A stretch of 64,000 bases of DNA, taken from positions 248,001-312,000 of the forward strand of contig CAKOLO010000001.1 of the NCBI GenBank assembly GCA_934096235.1, given 5' to 3'. This DNA is from an uncultured Bacilli bacterium. GTDB lineage: Bacteria; Bacillota_I; Bacilli_A; RF39; UBA660. Under the pieces are notes generated by a model. The model saw only the letters and a program-made list of their open reading frames with translations. It was not told the origin of the DNA and searched no databases. Position numbers and translations under genes: made by a program. Positions 53,703-61,529 of the stretch are shown here, piece by piece (the first letter of the stretch is position 1; each line of letters begins with the position of its first letter).

Positions 53703-54005
53703 AACATTTCTATTATTACTACTAGCTACTCTGTCTCCATAAGTACTTTCTATATGACTTAAATCTTTATAACCAATAGGTTTACTTTTATCAAAGTCAG
53801 GAATATTTATTTTAGATTCTTTTCTTTTACCAGTTATAACTCTATCATTAACATTATTAATACTATTTATATCATATTGATTAAATTTACTTTCTTCATG
53901 TACTTCAGTATAAACTTCATCTTTATCTTTTTTCTTTATTAATATAAAGAATATTACTCCTACAACAACTAATAAAATTAATAATATAATAACTATCTTA
54001 TCCAT
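53697..54005 (-). CDS. Small single-pass membrane protein
   Basis: 102 residues: a transmembrane helix at the N-terminus (about 4-24; IVIILLILLVVVGVIFFILI), then a KKKDK stop-transfer patch and a hydrophilic tail without a recognised domain (SKPIGYKDLSHIESTYGDRV). The start overlaps the end of the TMEM43-like gene by eight bases, so it is co-translated with it. The function is unknown; being coupled to a TMEM43 homolog suggests a membrane accessory role. Confidence 0.6.
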   Translation of the reverse strand: MDKIVIILLILLVVVGVIFFILIKKKDKDEVYTEVHEESKFNQYDINSINNVNDRVITGKRKESKINIPDFDKSKPIGYKDLSHIESTYGDRVASSNNRNVK

Positions 54006-54975
54006 TCTTCACCTCTTTATTAAATAATTTCTTACTTACTATAATAAGTATACTACATATTACTAGTCCAAGTATAGTAATAACCGAATTATATGTAATA
54101 AACATAACAGTAATAGCAAATATACTTAAATTAATACTATCAATAAATTTCTTATTTATAAGTTTAAATCCAACTATTGAAAGCATTAAAGAAAGAACAA
54201 TCATAGTAACATATAAAACTATCTTTAGAGGATAAATATTATCTATAACTTCTTCTTTAGTAAGCTTTTCATTATATATTTTATTTATCAATGTATTATT
54301 TAATTTATAGTCTTCAAACATATTATTACTTTGTTTAGCAATAACACTAGCAGAATTACTATTATTATATCTAAAACTTATTCTTATATCCCCAACTTCA
54401 GGAAAATCTATATCTTTACTAGTAGTATAATATTCATTACTTATATTAAACCCATTTTTAGAAGCAAATTCACTATCTAAATCTAAGTACCTACTATTTA
54501 ATCCTAAATCATCTATTTCTTTATTATTAAATTTAAAAGCACCTAAAAAAGCATCATTATAATAAACTTCACTTTGATATTTTATATCACTTGGATTCTT
54601 ATATTCACTATTCTTAAATTTACTAGAATCTATAAGTTCATTATACCAATCAGTTTCATAGGAATATGTTTCATCATCTTCTCTATTCTCTTTATATTGA
54701 TATACTTCAACTATTCTCTCTAACTTAGAAGTTCTAACACTAACATTAAATTCTCTATCCTCTAAGTCTTTATTAAGTATTAAGTATCCATTCATAAATA
54801 CCAATTTATCATTATTATTTTTATCTACTATAGTAGACTTCACTTCATTAATTTTATTATTAAGATTACTTCTATTCATAAGTACCTTTATAGTCTTATA
54901 TCCACTATAACAAATAATTATAACTGAACTAACAATTAATAAAACACCAATTATATATTTAATAACTTTTTTCAT
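53998..54975 (-). CDS. TMEM43 (LUMA) family membrane protein
   Basis: About 325 residues. An N-terminal transmembrane helix (about 7-27) leads into a large TMEM43 domain: DKLVFMNGYLILNKDLEDREFNV, split around SKLERIVEVYQYKENRE, YETDWYNELIDSSKF and FPEVGDIRISFRY. Three more membrane helices near the C-terminus (about 240-320) complete the family topology. TMEM43 homologs occur in animals and scattered bacteria; the bacterial role is not known. The start is the ATG at 54975, only six bases after a TATAAT box, so the mRNA is probably leaderless. An in-frame TTG at 54993 would lie in the promoter and is rejected. Confidence 0.82.
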   Translation of the reverse strand: MKKVIKYIIGVLLIVSSVIIICYSGYKTIKVLMNRSNLNNKINEVKSTIVDKNNNDKLVFMNGYLILNKDLEDREFNVSVRTSKLERIVEVYQYKENREDDETYSYETDWYNELIDSSKFKNSEYKNPSDIKYQSEVYYNDAFLGAFKFNNKEIDDLGLNSRYLDLDSEFASKNGFNISNEYYTTSKDIDFPEVGDIRISFRYNNSNSASVIAKQSNNMFEDYKLNNTLINKIYNEKLTKEEVIDNIYPLKIVLYVTMIVLSLMLSIVGFKLINKKFIDSINLSIFAITVMFITYNSVITILGLVICSILIIVSKKLFNKEVKNG

Positions 54976-54981
54976 AAGTAA

Positions 54982-55019
54982 ATTATAACACAAAAAAACG
55001 TTCTAAAATAGAACGTTTT
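54982..55019 (-). promoter_or_regulatory. Stacked tig terminator and leaderless TMEM43 promoter
   Basis: Hairpin AAAACGTTCT/AGAACGTTTT (54995-55019) with T7, then the extended -10 TGTTATAAT (54982-54990) ending six bases before the ATG. Confidence 0.8.
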
Positions 55020-55030
55020 AATAAACTTTA

Positions 55031-56275
55031 CTATTCAGTAACTACTTTCATAGCTTTCTTCATTAATAAATCATATTTAAATAATTCTTTAGAACCAATT
55101 TGTTTTAAGAAGTCTTCTTTAGACATTCCATATTCTTTACTAGTTTCATCAAGTCCAGCTTCTAATTCTTCATCAGTTACTTCTAATTTTTCAGCTTCTA
55201 CTATTGCATCCATAATTAATCTATAACCTATTCTCTTATTAGCTTCATCTTTAAGTGTAGCCTTAAAGTTATCTAAATTAGTATTACAATATTTTAAGTA
55301 ATCTTCTAATTTTAATCCTTGATATTGTAGTTTTTCTGAGAATTCTCTAACTAATCTATTAGTTTCATCTTCAGTCATTTCTTCAGGAATTTCAAATTTG
55401 GCTCCTTCAACTACTTTATCTAAACATTTAAATAAATATTCATCTTCTAATTGTTTAGTTTTTTCTGCTTCTTTGTTTTCTTTAATATATTTCTTTAAGT
55501 CATCTAAAGATTCAACTCCACCAACATTTAAGTCAGCAAAGAATTCTTTATCAAATTCAGGGAATACTCTTTCTTTTACTTCTTTAACTTCTACTTTAAA
55601 TACTACTGGTTGTCCTTTTAATTCTTCACTATGATAATTTTCAGGGAATACTACATTAACATCTTTCTTATCGCCTTTTTTAAGACCTATTAATGCTTCT
55701 TCAAATCCAGGAATAAATGTATGAGAACCTATTTCTAATGAATAGTTTTCTCCTTTTCCACCTTTAAATGCTACTCCATCTTTAAATCCTTCGAAGTCAA
55801 TAACAACTACATCACCTTCACGAGCTTCAGCTTTATCATCTAATGATTTAACTTCTACAAATTGTTCTTTTAAATGACCAAGTTCATGTTCAACTTCATC
55901 ATCAGTAACTTCTACTTTATCTTTTTTAATTCCAAGTTTCTTATATTTACCAAGTTCTACTTTTGGACTTGCAACTAAAGTAAATTCTACTTCAATATGA
56001 TCATGTCCGATATCTTTAATATCGATAGCTGGTGTAGCTGCTGGAGTTATAGTTTTAGGATCACTAAGTAATTTAGCATATAACATATCTACTGCCATAT
56101 CAACAGCGTCCATATATAATGTTTCTACTCCTGCTTTTTTAACATAAATATCATATGGAACTTGACCTTTTCTAAATCCATCCATTTTGATATCTTTTCT
56201 TTTCTTTTCAAATGCTTCTTTTAAGCAATCTTTCCATTCTTTTCCCTCTAATTTTAATGTATAACTTTCTTTCAT
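55031..56275 (-). CDS. tig: Trigger factor
   Basis: Ribosome-associated chaperone and peptidyl-prolyl isomerase. The 414 residues have the N-terminal ribosome-binding part (FRKGQVPYDIYVKK near 37, in place of the usual GFRxGKxP signature), an FKBP domain (about 140-235; GDVVVIDFEGFKDGVAFKGG), and the helical C-terminal cradle. The protein lacks some of the usual N-terminal residues before the ribosome hook, but all three domains are present. A strong CGAGGGAGGG ribosome site precedes the ATG. It follows greA after a terminator and is its own unit. Confidence 0.93.
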   Translation of the reverse strand: MKESYTLKLEGKEWKDCLKEAFEKKRKDIKMDGFRKGQVPYDIYVKKAGVETLYMDAVDMAVDMLYAKLLSDPKTITPAATPAIDIKDIGHDHIEVEFTLVASPKVELGKYKKLGIKKDKVEVTDDEVEHELGHLKEQFVEVKSLDDKAEAREGDVVVIDFEGFKDGVAFKGGKGENYSLEIGSHTFIPGFEEALIGLKKGDKKDVNVVFPENYHSEELKGQPVVFKVEVKEVKERVFPEFDKEFFADLNVGGVESLDDLKKYIKENKEAEKTKQLEDEYLFKCLDKVVEGAKFEIPEEMTEDETNRLVREFSEKLQYQGLKLEDYLKYCNTNLDNFKATLKDEANKRIGYRLIMDAIVEAEKLEVTDEELEAGLDETSKEYGMSKEDFLKQIGSKELFKYDLLMKKAMKVVTE

Positions 56276-56309
56276 AAATTCCCTCCCTCGTTATATATTA
56301 AATGATACA

Positions 56310-56333
56310 CAAAAAAGGATATTTTACTATCCT
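56310..56333 (-). terminator. Terminator of greA
   Basis: Hairpin AGGATA/TATCCT (56316-56333) followed by T6 on the minus strand, just before the tig promoter region. Confidence 0.75.
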
Positions 56334-56797
56334 ATTGCTACTATTTGAACGCTATAAACACCATCTGGTGATGAAACTTCAACAGTATCTCCAACTTTTT
56401 TACCCATTATAGCAGCAGCTATTGGACTCTCGTTAGATATTTTATTATTAAATGGATCTGCTTCTTGACTACCAACTATTTTATAACTTTCAACATCATC
56501 ATCGTCTTCATACTTAAGTTCTACTTGGCATCCAATACCTACAGTTCCGTCACTTTCAGTGTTATCTATTACAGTCGCATGCTCTAAAGCATATTCAACT
56601 TCAATTATTCTCTTTTCTAAATTTGCTTGATCTTCTCTTGCTTGTTCATATTCAGAGTTTTCTGACAAATCACCTAAAGCTCTTGCTTCTTTTAATGTTT
56701 GAGTTACTTCTTTTCTCTTTTCTGTTTTTAAATAATGTAATTCATTTTCAAGCTCTAAATAACCTTCACTTGTTAGAAAAATTTCTTTCTTTTTCAT
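56327..56797 (-). CDS. greA: Transcription elongation factor GreA
   Basis: Rescues backtracked RNA polymerase by stimulating transcript cleavage. About 156 residues from the ATG at 56797 (MKKKEIFLTSEGYLEL), preceded by GAGGTGG at nine bases; an earlier in-frame ATG at 56827 would include that site. Domain order is the N-terminal coiled coil (about 1-75; ALGDLSENSEYEQAREDQ carries the tip Asp/Glu pair) and a C-terminal FKBP-like domain (SPIAAAIMGKKVGDTVEV). It lies about 60 nt downstream of the U32 gene, as in the Bacillus yrr operon (where udk intervenes). Confidence 0.96.
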   Translation of the reverse strand: MKKKEIFLTSEGYLELENELHYLKTEKRKEVTQTLKEARALGDLSENSEYEQAREDQANLEKRIIEVEYALEHATVIDNTESDGTVGIGCQVELKYEDDDDVESYKIVGSQEADPFNNKISNESPIAAAIMGKKVGDTVEVSSPDGVYSVQIVAIG

Positions 56798-56855
56798 AGC
56801 AAATTGCCACCTCTTTCTCATTACCAAAAAATGATACTATAAAATGTACATTTTG

Positions 56856-58031
56856 TCAAGCAATATTGACCCTTATAATATCATTTTCATATACCTTAAA
56901 TGGTATTTTTATTTTAATTATTTCTTGTGCATGACTAGCAGATTCAATCTTTTCATCATCACTGTTTATAATATATTCAACTTTAAATTTTTTAGTCACA
57001 GTATTTGGTCCAAATATTTCAACTGTGTCACCAACATTAAACTTATTTCTTTGTTCCACTACTGCTTCAGAAGTAACTTCATCATATGATTTAATAAGTC
57101 CTAAAAAGTCCTTATTGCTTACTTCTTGACGGCCTGTAAAATATTGCCCTTCCACTCCAATCATTCCATTATAAAATTGTGGTATATTTTCACGATTAGA
57201 TACTCTATTTAATACTTTTTTATAATATGTAATATCATCTTCTGTTAGTGTTCCATCTATCTTTTTATCCATTATAGTTCTATATGCATTAGCTACTGTT
57301 GCTATATAGTAAAGACTCTTCATACGTCCTTCTATTTTATATGACTCAATACCTAAATCCATCATATCACTTATATAATCAATCATATTTAAATCTTTTG
57401 ATGAAAATGCATACTCATAATCTTTACCACAATCAAATGTAAATCTACATACTTGGCTACATCCACCACGATTAGAATCACGCAATGTCACATAATTGCT
57501 CATAACACATCTACCGCTATAACTAGTACACATGGCTCCATGAATAAATACTTCTACTTCTGTATCTATGTTTTCCTTTATTCTCTTAATATCTTCACGA
57601 CTACACTCACGAGCCATAACAACTCTATAAGCACCCAAAGATTTATAAAATTTAACTGTTTCTAAATTAGTAATAGACTTTTGAGTAGATATAAAAAATG
57701 GTGTCTTTATTTTAAGACGTTTAATAGCTTCTATTACGGCAAAATCACTAACAATATAACTATCTATTCCTATTTCATCTAATGCCTTTAAATACTCATC
57801 TAAGCCCTCTAAATCCTCATTATGAAATACCATATTAACAGTAACAAATACCTTTTTATCAAGCTTGTGAGCAAACTCTACTCCTTCTTTAATTTCTTCT
57901 AAACTAAAATTATTAGCATTAGCTCTAAGACTATAATTATATCCACCAATATATACAGCATCAGCACCATACATAAAAGCAAACTTAAGTCTTGCTAAAT
58001 CCCCAGCAGGTAATAATAATTCATACTTCAC
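56856..58031 (-). CDS. trhP2: U32-family tRNA hydroxylation protein (YrrO/TrhP type)
   Basis: A 391-residue U32 'peptidase' family member. The hallmark Cys-rich segment MCTSYSGRCVMSNY with RGGCSQVCRFTF lies near 170-200, and the N-terminus LLLPAGDLARLKFAFMYGAD has the TIM-barrel start. In Bacillus, YrrN and YrrO make 5-hydroxyuridine at tRNA position 34, and YrrM methylates it to mo5U; they are not proteases. The neighbours here are exactly yrrN and yrrM, so the same role is inferred. The Cys residues suggest an iron-sulfur cluster. It overlaps yrrN by four bases. Confidence 0.88.
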   Translation of the reverse strand: MKYELLLPAGDLARLKFAFMYGADAVYIGGYNYSLRANANNFSLEEIKEGVEFAHKLDKKVFVTVNMVFHNEDLEGLDEYLKALDEIGIDSYIVSDFAVIEAIKRLKIKTPFFISTQKSITNLETVKFYKSLGAYRVVMARECSREDIKRIKENIDTEVEVFIHGAMCTSYSGRCVMSNYVTLRDSNRGGCSQVCRFTFDCGKDYEYAFSSKDLNMIDYISDMMDLGIESYKIEGRMKSLYYIATVANAYRTIMDKKIDGTLTEDDITYYKKVLNRVSNRENIPQFYNGMIGVEGQYFTGRQEVSNKDFLGLIKSYDEVTSEAVVEQRNKFNVGDTVEIFGPNTVTKKFKVEYIINSDDEKIESASHAQEIIKIKIPFKVYENDIIRVNIA

Positions 58032-58831
58032 TTTATATCACCTACCTTATATTTAATATCATTTTCCAAGAAGTAATAATCACTATCTATTAAATCACAT
58101 AAATTAGTTTTATCATATTCTTCAAGTATTATCTTTTCACTAACACTATCTATATTAGTAAAATTAATTATTAAGTTCATATTTAGCCTATCAATATACT
58201 TAGAAGCGCAAAATATCTTATCAAAATATACAACACTTCCATCTTCTTCTTCATATATATCAAGAATCTTCTTACTAACTTTTTCAACTAACTTATACTC
58301 TTTAGTATTATCTAAATTATAATATTTATTATAATTACTTACTAGATTACGTCTTGAATACATTAAACTTTTCTTGCAAATATAAAAATAATATATATTA
58401 CTATTAGTTTTCTCTTGTATTTCTAAAAGTTCACTAATAGTTAAATCATTATTAATTACAACATTTTTAATACCAATACTATCTAAAAAATTAATAGCTT
58501 TATAATTAGATAATATATGATTTTCATATAATACTAATCTTTCTCTATCTATTATATCTGTAAGCCCAATGTCTTCTACAATAAACTTAATATTTTTATT
58601 GAAATTTTTATATATTTTTCTAAATTTTTCTATATTTCTATGTAAAAATTTATTCATAATAACATATATATTATATTTTAAACTTAAATTATTTATTTCA
58701 TCAACATCATAGTATACATTAAATCCTATACTATACCCATCAAGTGGTAATATAAATGTATTAAAATTATATTTAGTATATAAATCTAATTCTTTTTTAT
58801 TTGGTATTATTAAATATTCTTTCTTTTGCAT
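58028..58831 (-). CDS. yrrN: YrrN-like U32 family protein, divergent
   Basis: A 267-residue barrel-like protein corresponding to YrrN by position, between yrrM and yrrO. Features of U32 proteins remain (NVYYDVDEINNLSLKYNIYV near 37, VEDIGLTDI near 87, LSNYKAINFLDSIGIKNVVI near 108), but the Cys-rich segment is weak: CKKSLMYSRRNL near 155 has one Cys of the usual set. It is also shorter than Bacillus YrrN (about 309). It may be a non-catalytic partner of YrrO. The identification rests mostly on synteny. Confidence 0.7.
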   Translation of the reverse strand: MQKKEYLIIPNKKELDLYTKYNFNTFILPLDGYSIGFNVYYDVDEINNLSLKYNIYVIMNKFLHRNIEKFRKIYKNFNKNIKFIVEDIGLTDIIDRERLVLYENHILSNYKAINFLDSIGIKNVVINNDLTISELLEIQEKTNSNIYYFYICKKSLMYSRRNLVSNYNKYYNLDNTKEYKLVEKVSKKILDIYEEEDGSVVYFDKIFCASKYIDRLNMNLIINFTNIDSVSEKIILEEYDKTNLCDLIDSDYYFLENDIKYKVGDIK

Positions 58832-59403
58832 ACTCCTAAAGTATCACCTACTTCTATATATTTTACAGTAAATTCTTCATTATTATTTAAAAAATCTATA
58901 AATTTTCTAATCTTATTAACCATTTGTCTTAAGTTTCTACTTTCTATTCTAGCCTCTTGATTAACATATCCATGAAAACTTAAATTATCGATTATCATTA
59001 TTCCATCTTCATCTAGATTTTCTTTAAATTTATTAAAGAATTTCATATTTTGACTCTTTGCTGCATCTATAATTATTAAATCAAATTTATCTTTAATTTC
59101 TATATTTAAAGCATCATTTTCATATAAAGTAATATTTTTAAGTTCACTATTTTTAACATTATCTTTTGCTATTTTACTTCTTTCTGGATCTCTTTCTACA
59201 CTTGTAATATTAGTAACACCAGGAGTACTCGCAAAACATATCGTAGAGTACCCTATAGCTGTACCAATCTCTAATATAGAATGTACCTCATTTACCATTA
59301 TTATATTTTTGATAGTTTCAATTGTATCTTCACTCATTATAGGTACATTGTTTTTAATTCCATAATCTTCTATTTCTTTTATTAACTTTGATATTCTATC
59401 CAT
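58810..59403 (-). CDS. trmR: tRNA 5-hydroxyuridine methyltransferase TrmR (YrrM)
   Basis: A 197-residue O-methyltransferase: SAM loop SILEIGTAIGYSTICFA near residue 38, acidic loop VERDPERSKIAKDN, LIIIDAAKSQNMKFF near 110 and NLSFHGYV near 140. This is the catechol-O-methyltransferase-like fold. YrrM/TrmR converts ho5U34 to mo5U34 in Bacillus. The genes for hydroxylation follow directly downstream with overlapping codons. Its ATG overlaps the mltG end by 22 bases. Confidence 0.9.
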   Translation of the reverse strand: MDRISKLIKEIEDYGIKNNVPIMSEDTIETIKNIIMVNEVHSILEIGTAIGYSTICFASTPGVTNITSVERDPERSKIAKDNVKNSELKNITLYENDALNIEIKDKFDLIIIDAAKSQNMKFFNKFKENLDEDGIMIIDNLSFHGYVNQEARIESRNLRQMVNKIRKFIDFLNNNEEFTVKYIEVGDTLGVCKRKNI

Positions 59404-60470
59404 AATCCGTTTCTCTTTAACTCTCTAACTTTACTTACATGTTCAGCATCAGTTTTAGTAAAGTATGTTTTTCCGTTTTTATCTGCAACAAAATAATAAT
59501 ATTTATGACTAGTTGGTTCTATCGCAGCTTCTATTGAACCAACACTTGGATTACATATTGGACTAACTGGTAATTTACCAGCCATACAACTACTTCTTGT
59601 ATTATAACTATTGCAACTTGAAAGTTCACTTGCTTTTAAATCTCTTGTCCAATTATCAATCTTTTCTGCATAATAAGTTGTTACATCACTTCCAAGACTC
59701 CATCCAGCACTTAATCTATTATAAAATACCCCAGCTACACCTTTTCTATCACTAGATGCTCCAGCCTCAAGCTCAATAATAGATGCAAGTGTCATCATTT
59801 CATGAATGTTATATTTGCTTTTACTTACTTCATCTTTATATTTTTCTAATTTTTTATTCATATTATCAAGCATAGTTCTAAATATATCATCCACATCTGC
59901 ACTTTCATAGAATTCATATGTATCAGGGAATAAATATCCTTCTAAAGAATAATATATATTTTTATTCTTAATGTCATCTGTTAAGAACCAATAATCTTTG
60001 ATAAGACTATCTAAATATTCAGAATTACTAAGTTTATCAGTTATTTCTTTTTCACTAATATTAAAGTTCTCAGTTATCTTAGAAATAACATATCTCATAT
60101 TTTTGCCTTCAACAAATGTAACAGTCTTAGTTTGTCTTAAGTCTACACTACCTTTTTCTAAAGTATTAACTAGTTCTTCTACACTGTATGATTTCTTAAG
60201 TACATAATCCCCATATTCTAAACTACCTGGATTATTTAACTTAATATATATTTTATATGCAAGTTCAGACTTAATTAATTCATTATCTTTAAGCATCTTA
60301 GAAATTGTACTATAGGTATCTCCTTCATTAACATATATATTAACAGTTTCATTATCTTTTCCACCTTTAATTAAATAGAAATAACTTCCTACTAAAGCAC
60401 CACCTATAATTAAACATAAAAAAAATAAAAATATTATAAATTTTTTCACACTAAAAACCTTCTTTTTCAT
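59382..60470 (-). CDS. mltG: Endolytic murein transglycosylase MltG
   Basis: 362 residues with an N-terminal transmembrane helix (about 10-32), a LysM-like module (NIYVNEGDTYSTISKML near 43) and the YceG/MltG domain. The catalytic Glu lies in MTLASIIELEAG near residue 240, followed by VFYNRLSAGWSLGSDVTTYYA and the PICNPSVGSIEAAIEPT signature. MltG cleaves nascent glycan strands at the membrane and limits their length. It corresponds to yrrL in the Bacillus operon. The start overlaps the stop of yrzB by one base. Confidence 0.95.
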   Translation of the reverse strand: MKKKVFSVKKFIIFLFFLCLIIGGALVGSYFYLIKGGKDNETVNIYVNEGDTYSTISKMLKDNELIKSELAYKIYIKLNNPGSLEYGDYVLKKSYSVEELVNTLEKGSVDLRQTKTVTFVEGKNMRYVISKITENFNISEKEITDKLSNSEYLDSLIKDYWFLTDDIKNKNIYYSLEGYLFPDTYEFYESADVDDIFRTMLDNMNKKLEKYKDEVSKSKYNIHEMMTLASIIELEAGASSDRKGVAGVFYNRLSAGWSLGSDVTTYYAEKIDNWTRDLKASELSSCNSYNTRSSCMAGKLPVSPICNPSVGSIEAAIEPTSHKYYYFVADKNGKTYFTKTDAEHVSKVRELKRNGLWIEYQS

Positions 60471-60736
60471 TATTTCCCACTTTCTAAAGAATCTAGTATC
60501 TTACTAATAAAATCAAATTCTTCTTTTGTCTCAACTGGTTTTAATTTTGTCATATTACCTTTAGGACTCAAAACATAAGTCGAAGCATAACAAACCATTT
60601 CTCCATCTTTATTAGTTAGATCATCTGTATATATAACATAATTAACACTATTTGTTGTATCTTCTATATCAAGAAGTATTCTATATTCATGTTTATTTCC
60701 AGATGAATCTTTTAATACTAGAGTATTATCTTTCAT
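60470..60736 (-). CDS. yrzB: DUF1292 protein YrzB
   Basis: An 88-residue acidic protein of the DUF1292/UPF0473 family: a small beta-strand protein with a characteristic YRILLDIEDTTNSVNYVIYT region and a C-terminal EFDFISKILDSLE helix. The function is unknown. In Bacilli it always lies between yrrK (ruvX) and mltG, as it does here. It overlaps the ruvX end by 11 bases. AGGAG precedes the ATG. Confidence 0.88.
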   Translation of the reverse strand: MKDNTLVLKDSSGNKHEYRILLDIEDTTNSVNYVIYTDDLTNKDGEMVCYASTYVLSPKGNMTKLKPVETKEEFDFISKILDSLESGK

Positions 60737-61145
60737 TATTTCTCCTATCTAAATAGCTTTGTAATATTATAGTCGCAGCTATTTTATCTATTACTTTTTT
60801 TCTATTCTTACGTTTAGTATTATTACTAATAAGCATACGTTCTGCTTCCACTGTAGATAGTCTTTCATCCTGCATAATTACTTCCTTATTAAATTTATTT
60901 AAAAGCATATCTTTAAATTCTAAAGCTATTTCACTTCTCTTAGATAAACTTCCATCTAAATTCTTAGGATTTCCAAGTACAAAAGCATCTACATTTCTAC
61001 TAATAACTATATCATTAAGTTTATTTATAAGCTCATCATAATCATCATATCTAATCACTTCTAAAGATGTAGCTATTAACCCAGTTCTATCACTTATCGC
61101 AATACCACACGTCTTACTACCTAAATCTAATCCTAAATATGTCAT
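60726..61145 (-). CDS. ruvX: YqgF/RuvX family RNase H-fold protein
   Basis: 139 residues: the catalytic strand YLGLDLGSKTCGIAISD at the N-terminus with the first Asp, FVLGNPKNLDGSLSKRSE near 55, MQDERLSTVEAERML near 94 with the second acidic residues, and IDKIAATIILQSYLD at the end with the final Asp. The family is called putative Holliday-junction resolvase or pre-16S rRNA processing nuclease; the rRNA role is better supported in several bacteria. It corresponds to yrrK. The start overlaps the IreB-like stop by four bases. Confidence 0.93.
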   Translation of the reverse strand: MTYLGLDLGSKTCGIAISDRTGLIATSLEVIRYDDYDELINKLNDIVISRNVDAFVLGNPKNLDGSLSKRSEIALEFKDMLLNKFNKEVIMQDERLSTVEAERMLISNNTKRKNRKKVIDKIAATIILQSYLDRRNNER

Positions 61146-61393
61146 TTTTTATTTATAAAATTAATTAACATTAATTCTATTATATCCTCTCTCTTAAATT
61201 CAAGTATTCTATTTCTACATTCCTTATAACTAGAAATATATCCAGGATCACCACTAATTAAATAAGCAACTATTTGTTTAGTTGGATTGTAACCTCTTTC
61301 ATTTAAATCATCACATATCTTAATTAAAGAACTTCTAGCGTTTTGATCAATAATAGTTTCAGTATCTACTACTGTAGTTTCACTTCCTACCAT
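61142..61393 (-). CDS. ireB: IreB family regulatory protein (YrzL)
   Basis: About 83 residues of the IreB/UPF0297 family, with the family core LNERGYNPTKQIVAYLISGD near residue 35 and KREDIIELMLINFI at the end. In Enterococcus, IreB is a substrate of the Ser/Thr kinase IreK; the T-T-V-V-D N-terminus here resembles its phosphorylation region. The start is the ATG at 61393 (MVGSETTVVD), eight bases after GAGGAG; a TTG at 61402 in the same frame is less likely. First gene of the yrzL-greA operon. Confidence 0.9.
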   Translation of the reverse strand: MVGSETTVVDTETIIDQNARSSLIKICDDLNERGYNPTKQIVAYLISGDPGYISSYKECRNRILEFKREDIIELMLINFINKK

Positions 61394-61503
61394 AAAACTC
61401 AACTCCTCACATATATTTTAACAAATTTTTGTATTATTGCCAACATTTATATAGATATTATACGCAAAGAAACAACATTTTTCTAGGATTTAATAACTAT
61501 AGT

Positions 61504-61523
61504 TGTTATAATATTTATGGAGG
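61504..61523 (+). promoter_or_regulatory. Promoter and RBS of the IspH fusion gene
   Basis: Extended -10 TGTTATAAT at 61504-61512 on the plus strand and the ribosome site GGAGG at 61519-61523, six bases before the ATG. The 5' leader is very short. Confidence 0.75.
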
Positions 61524-61529
61524 CAAAAA

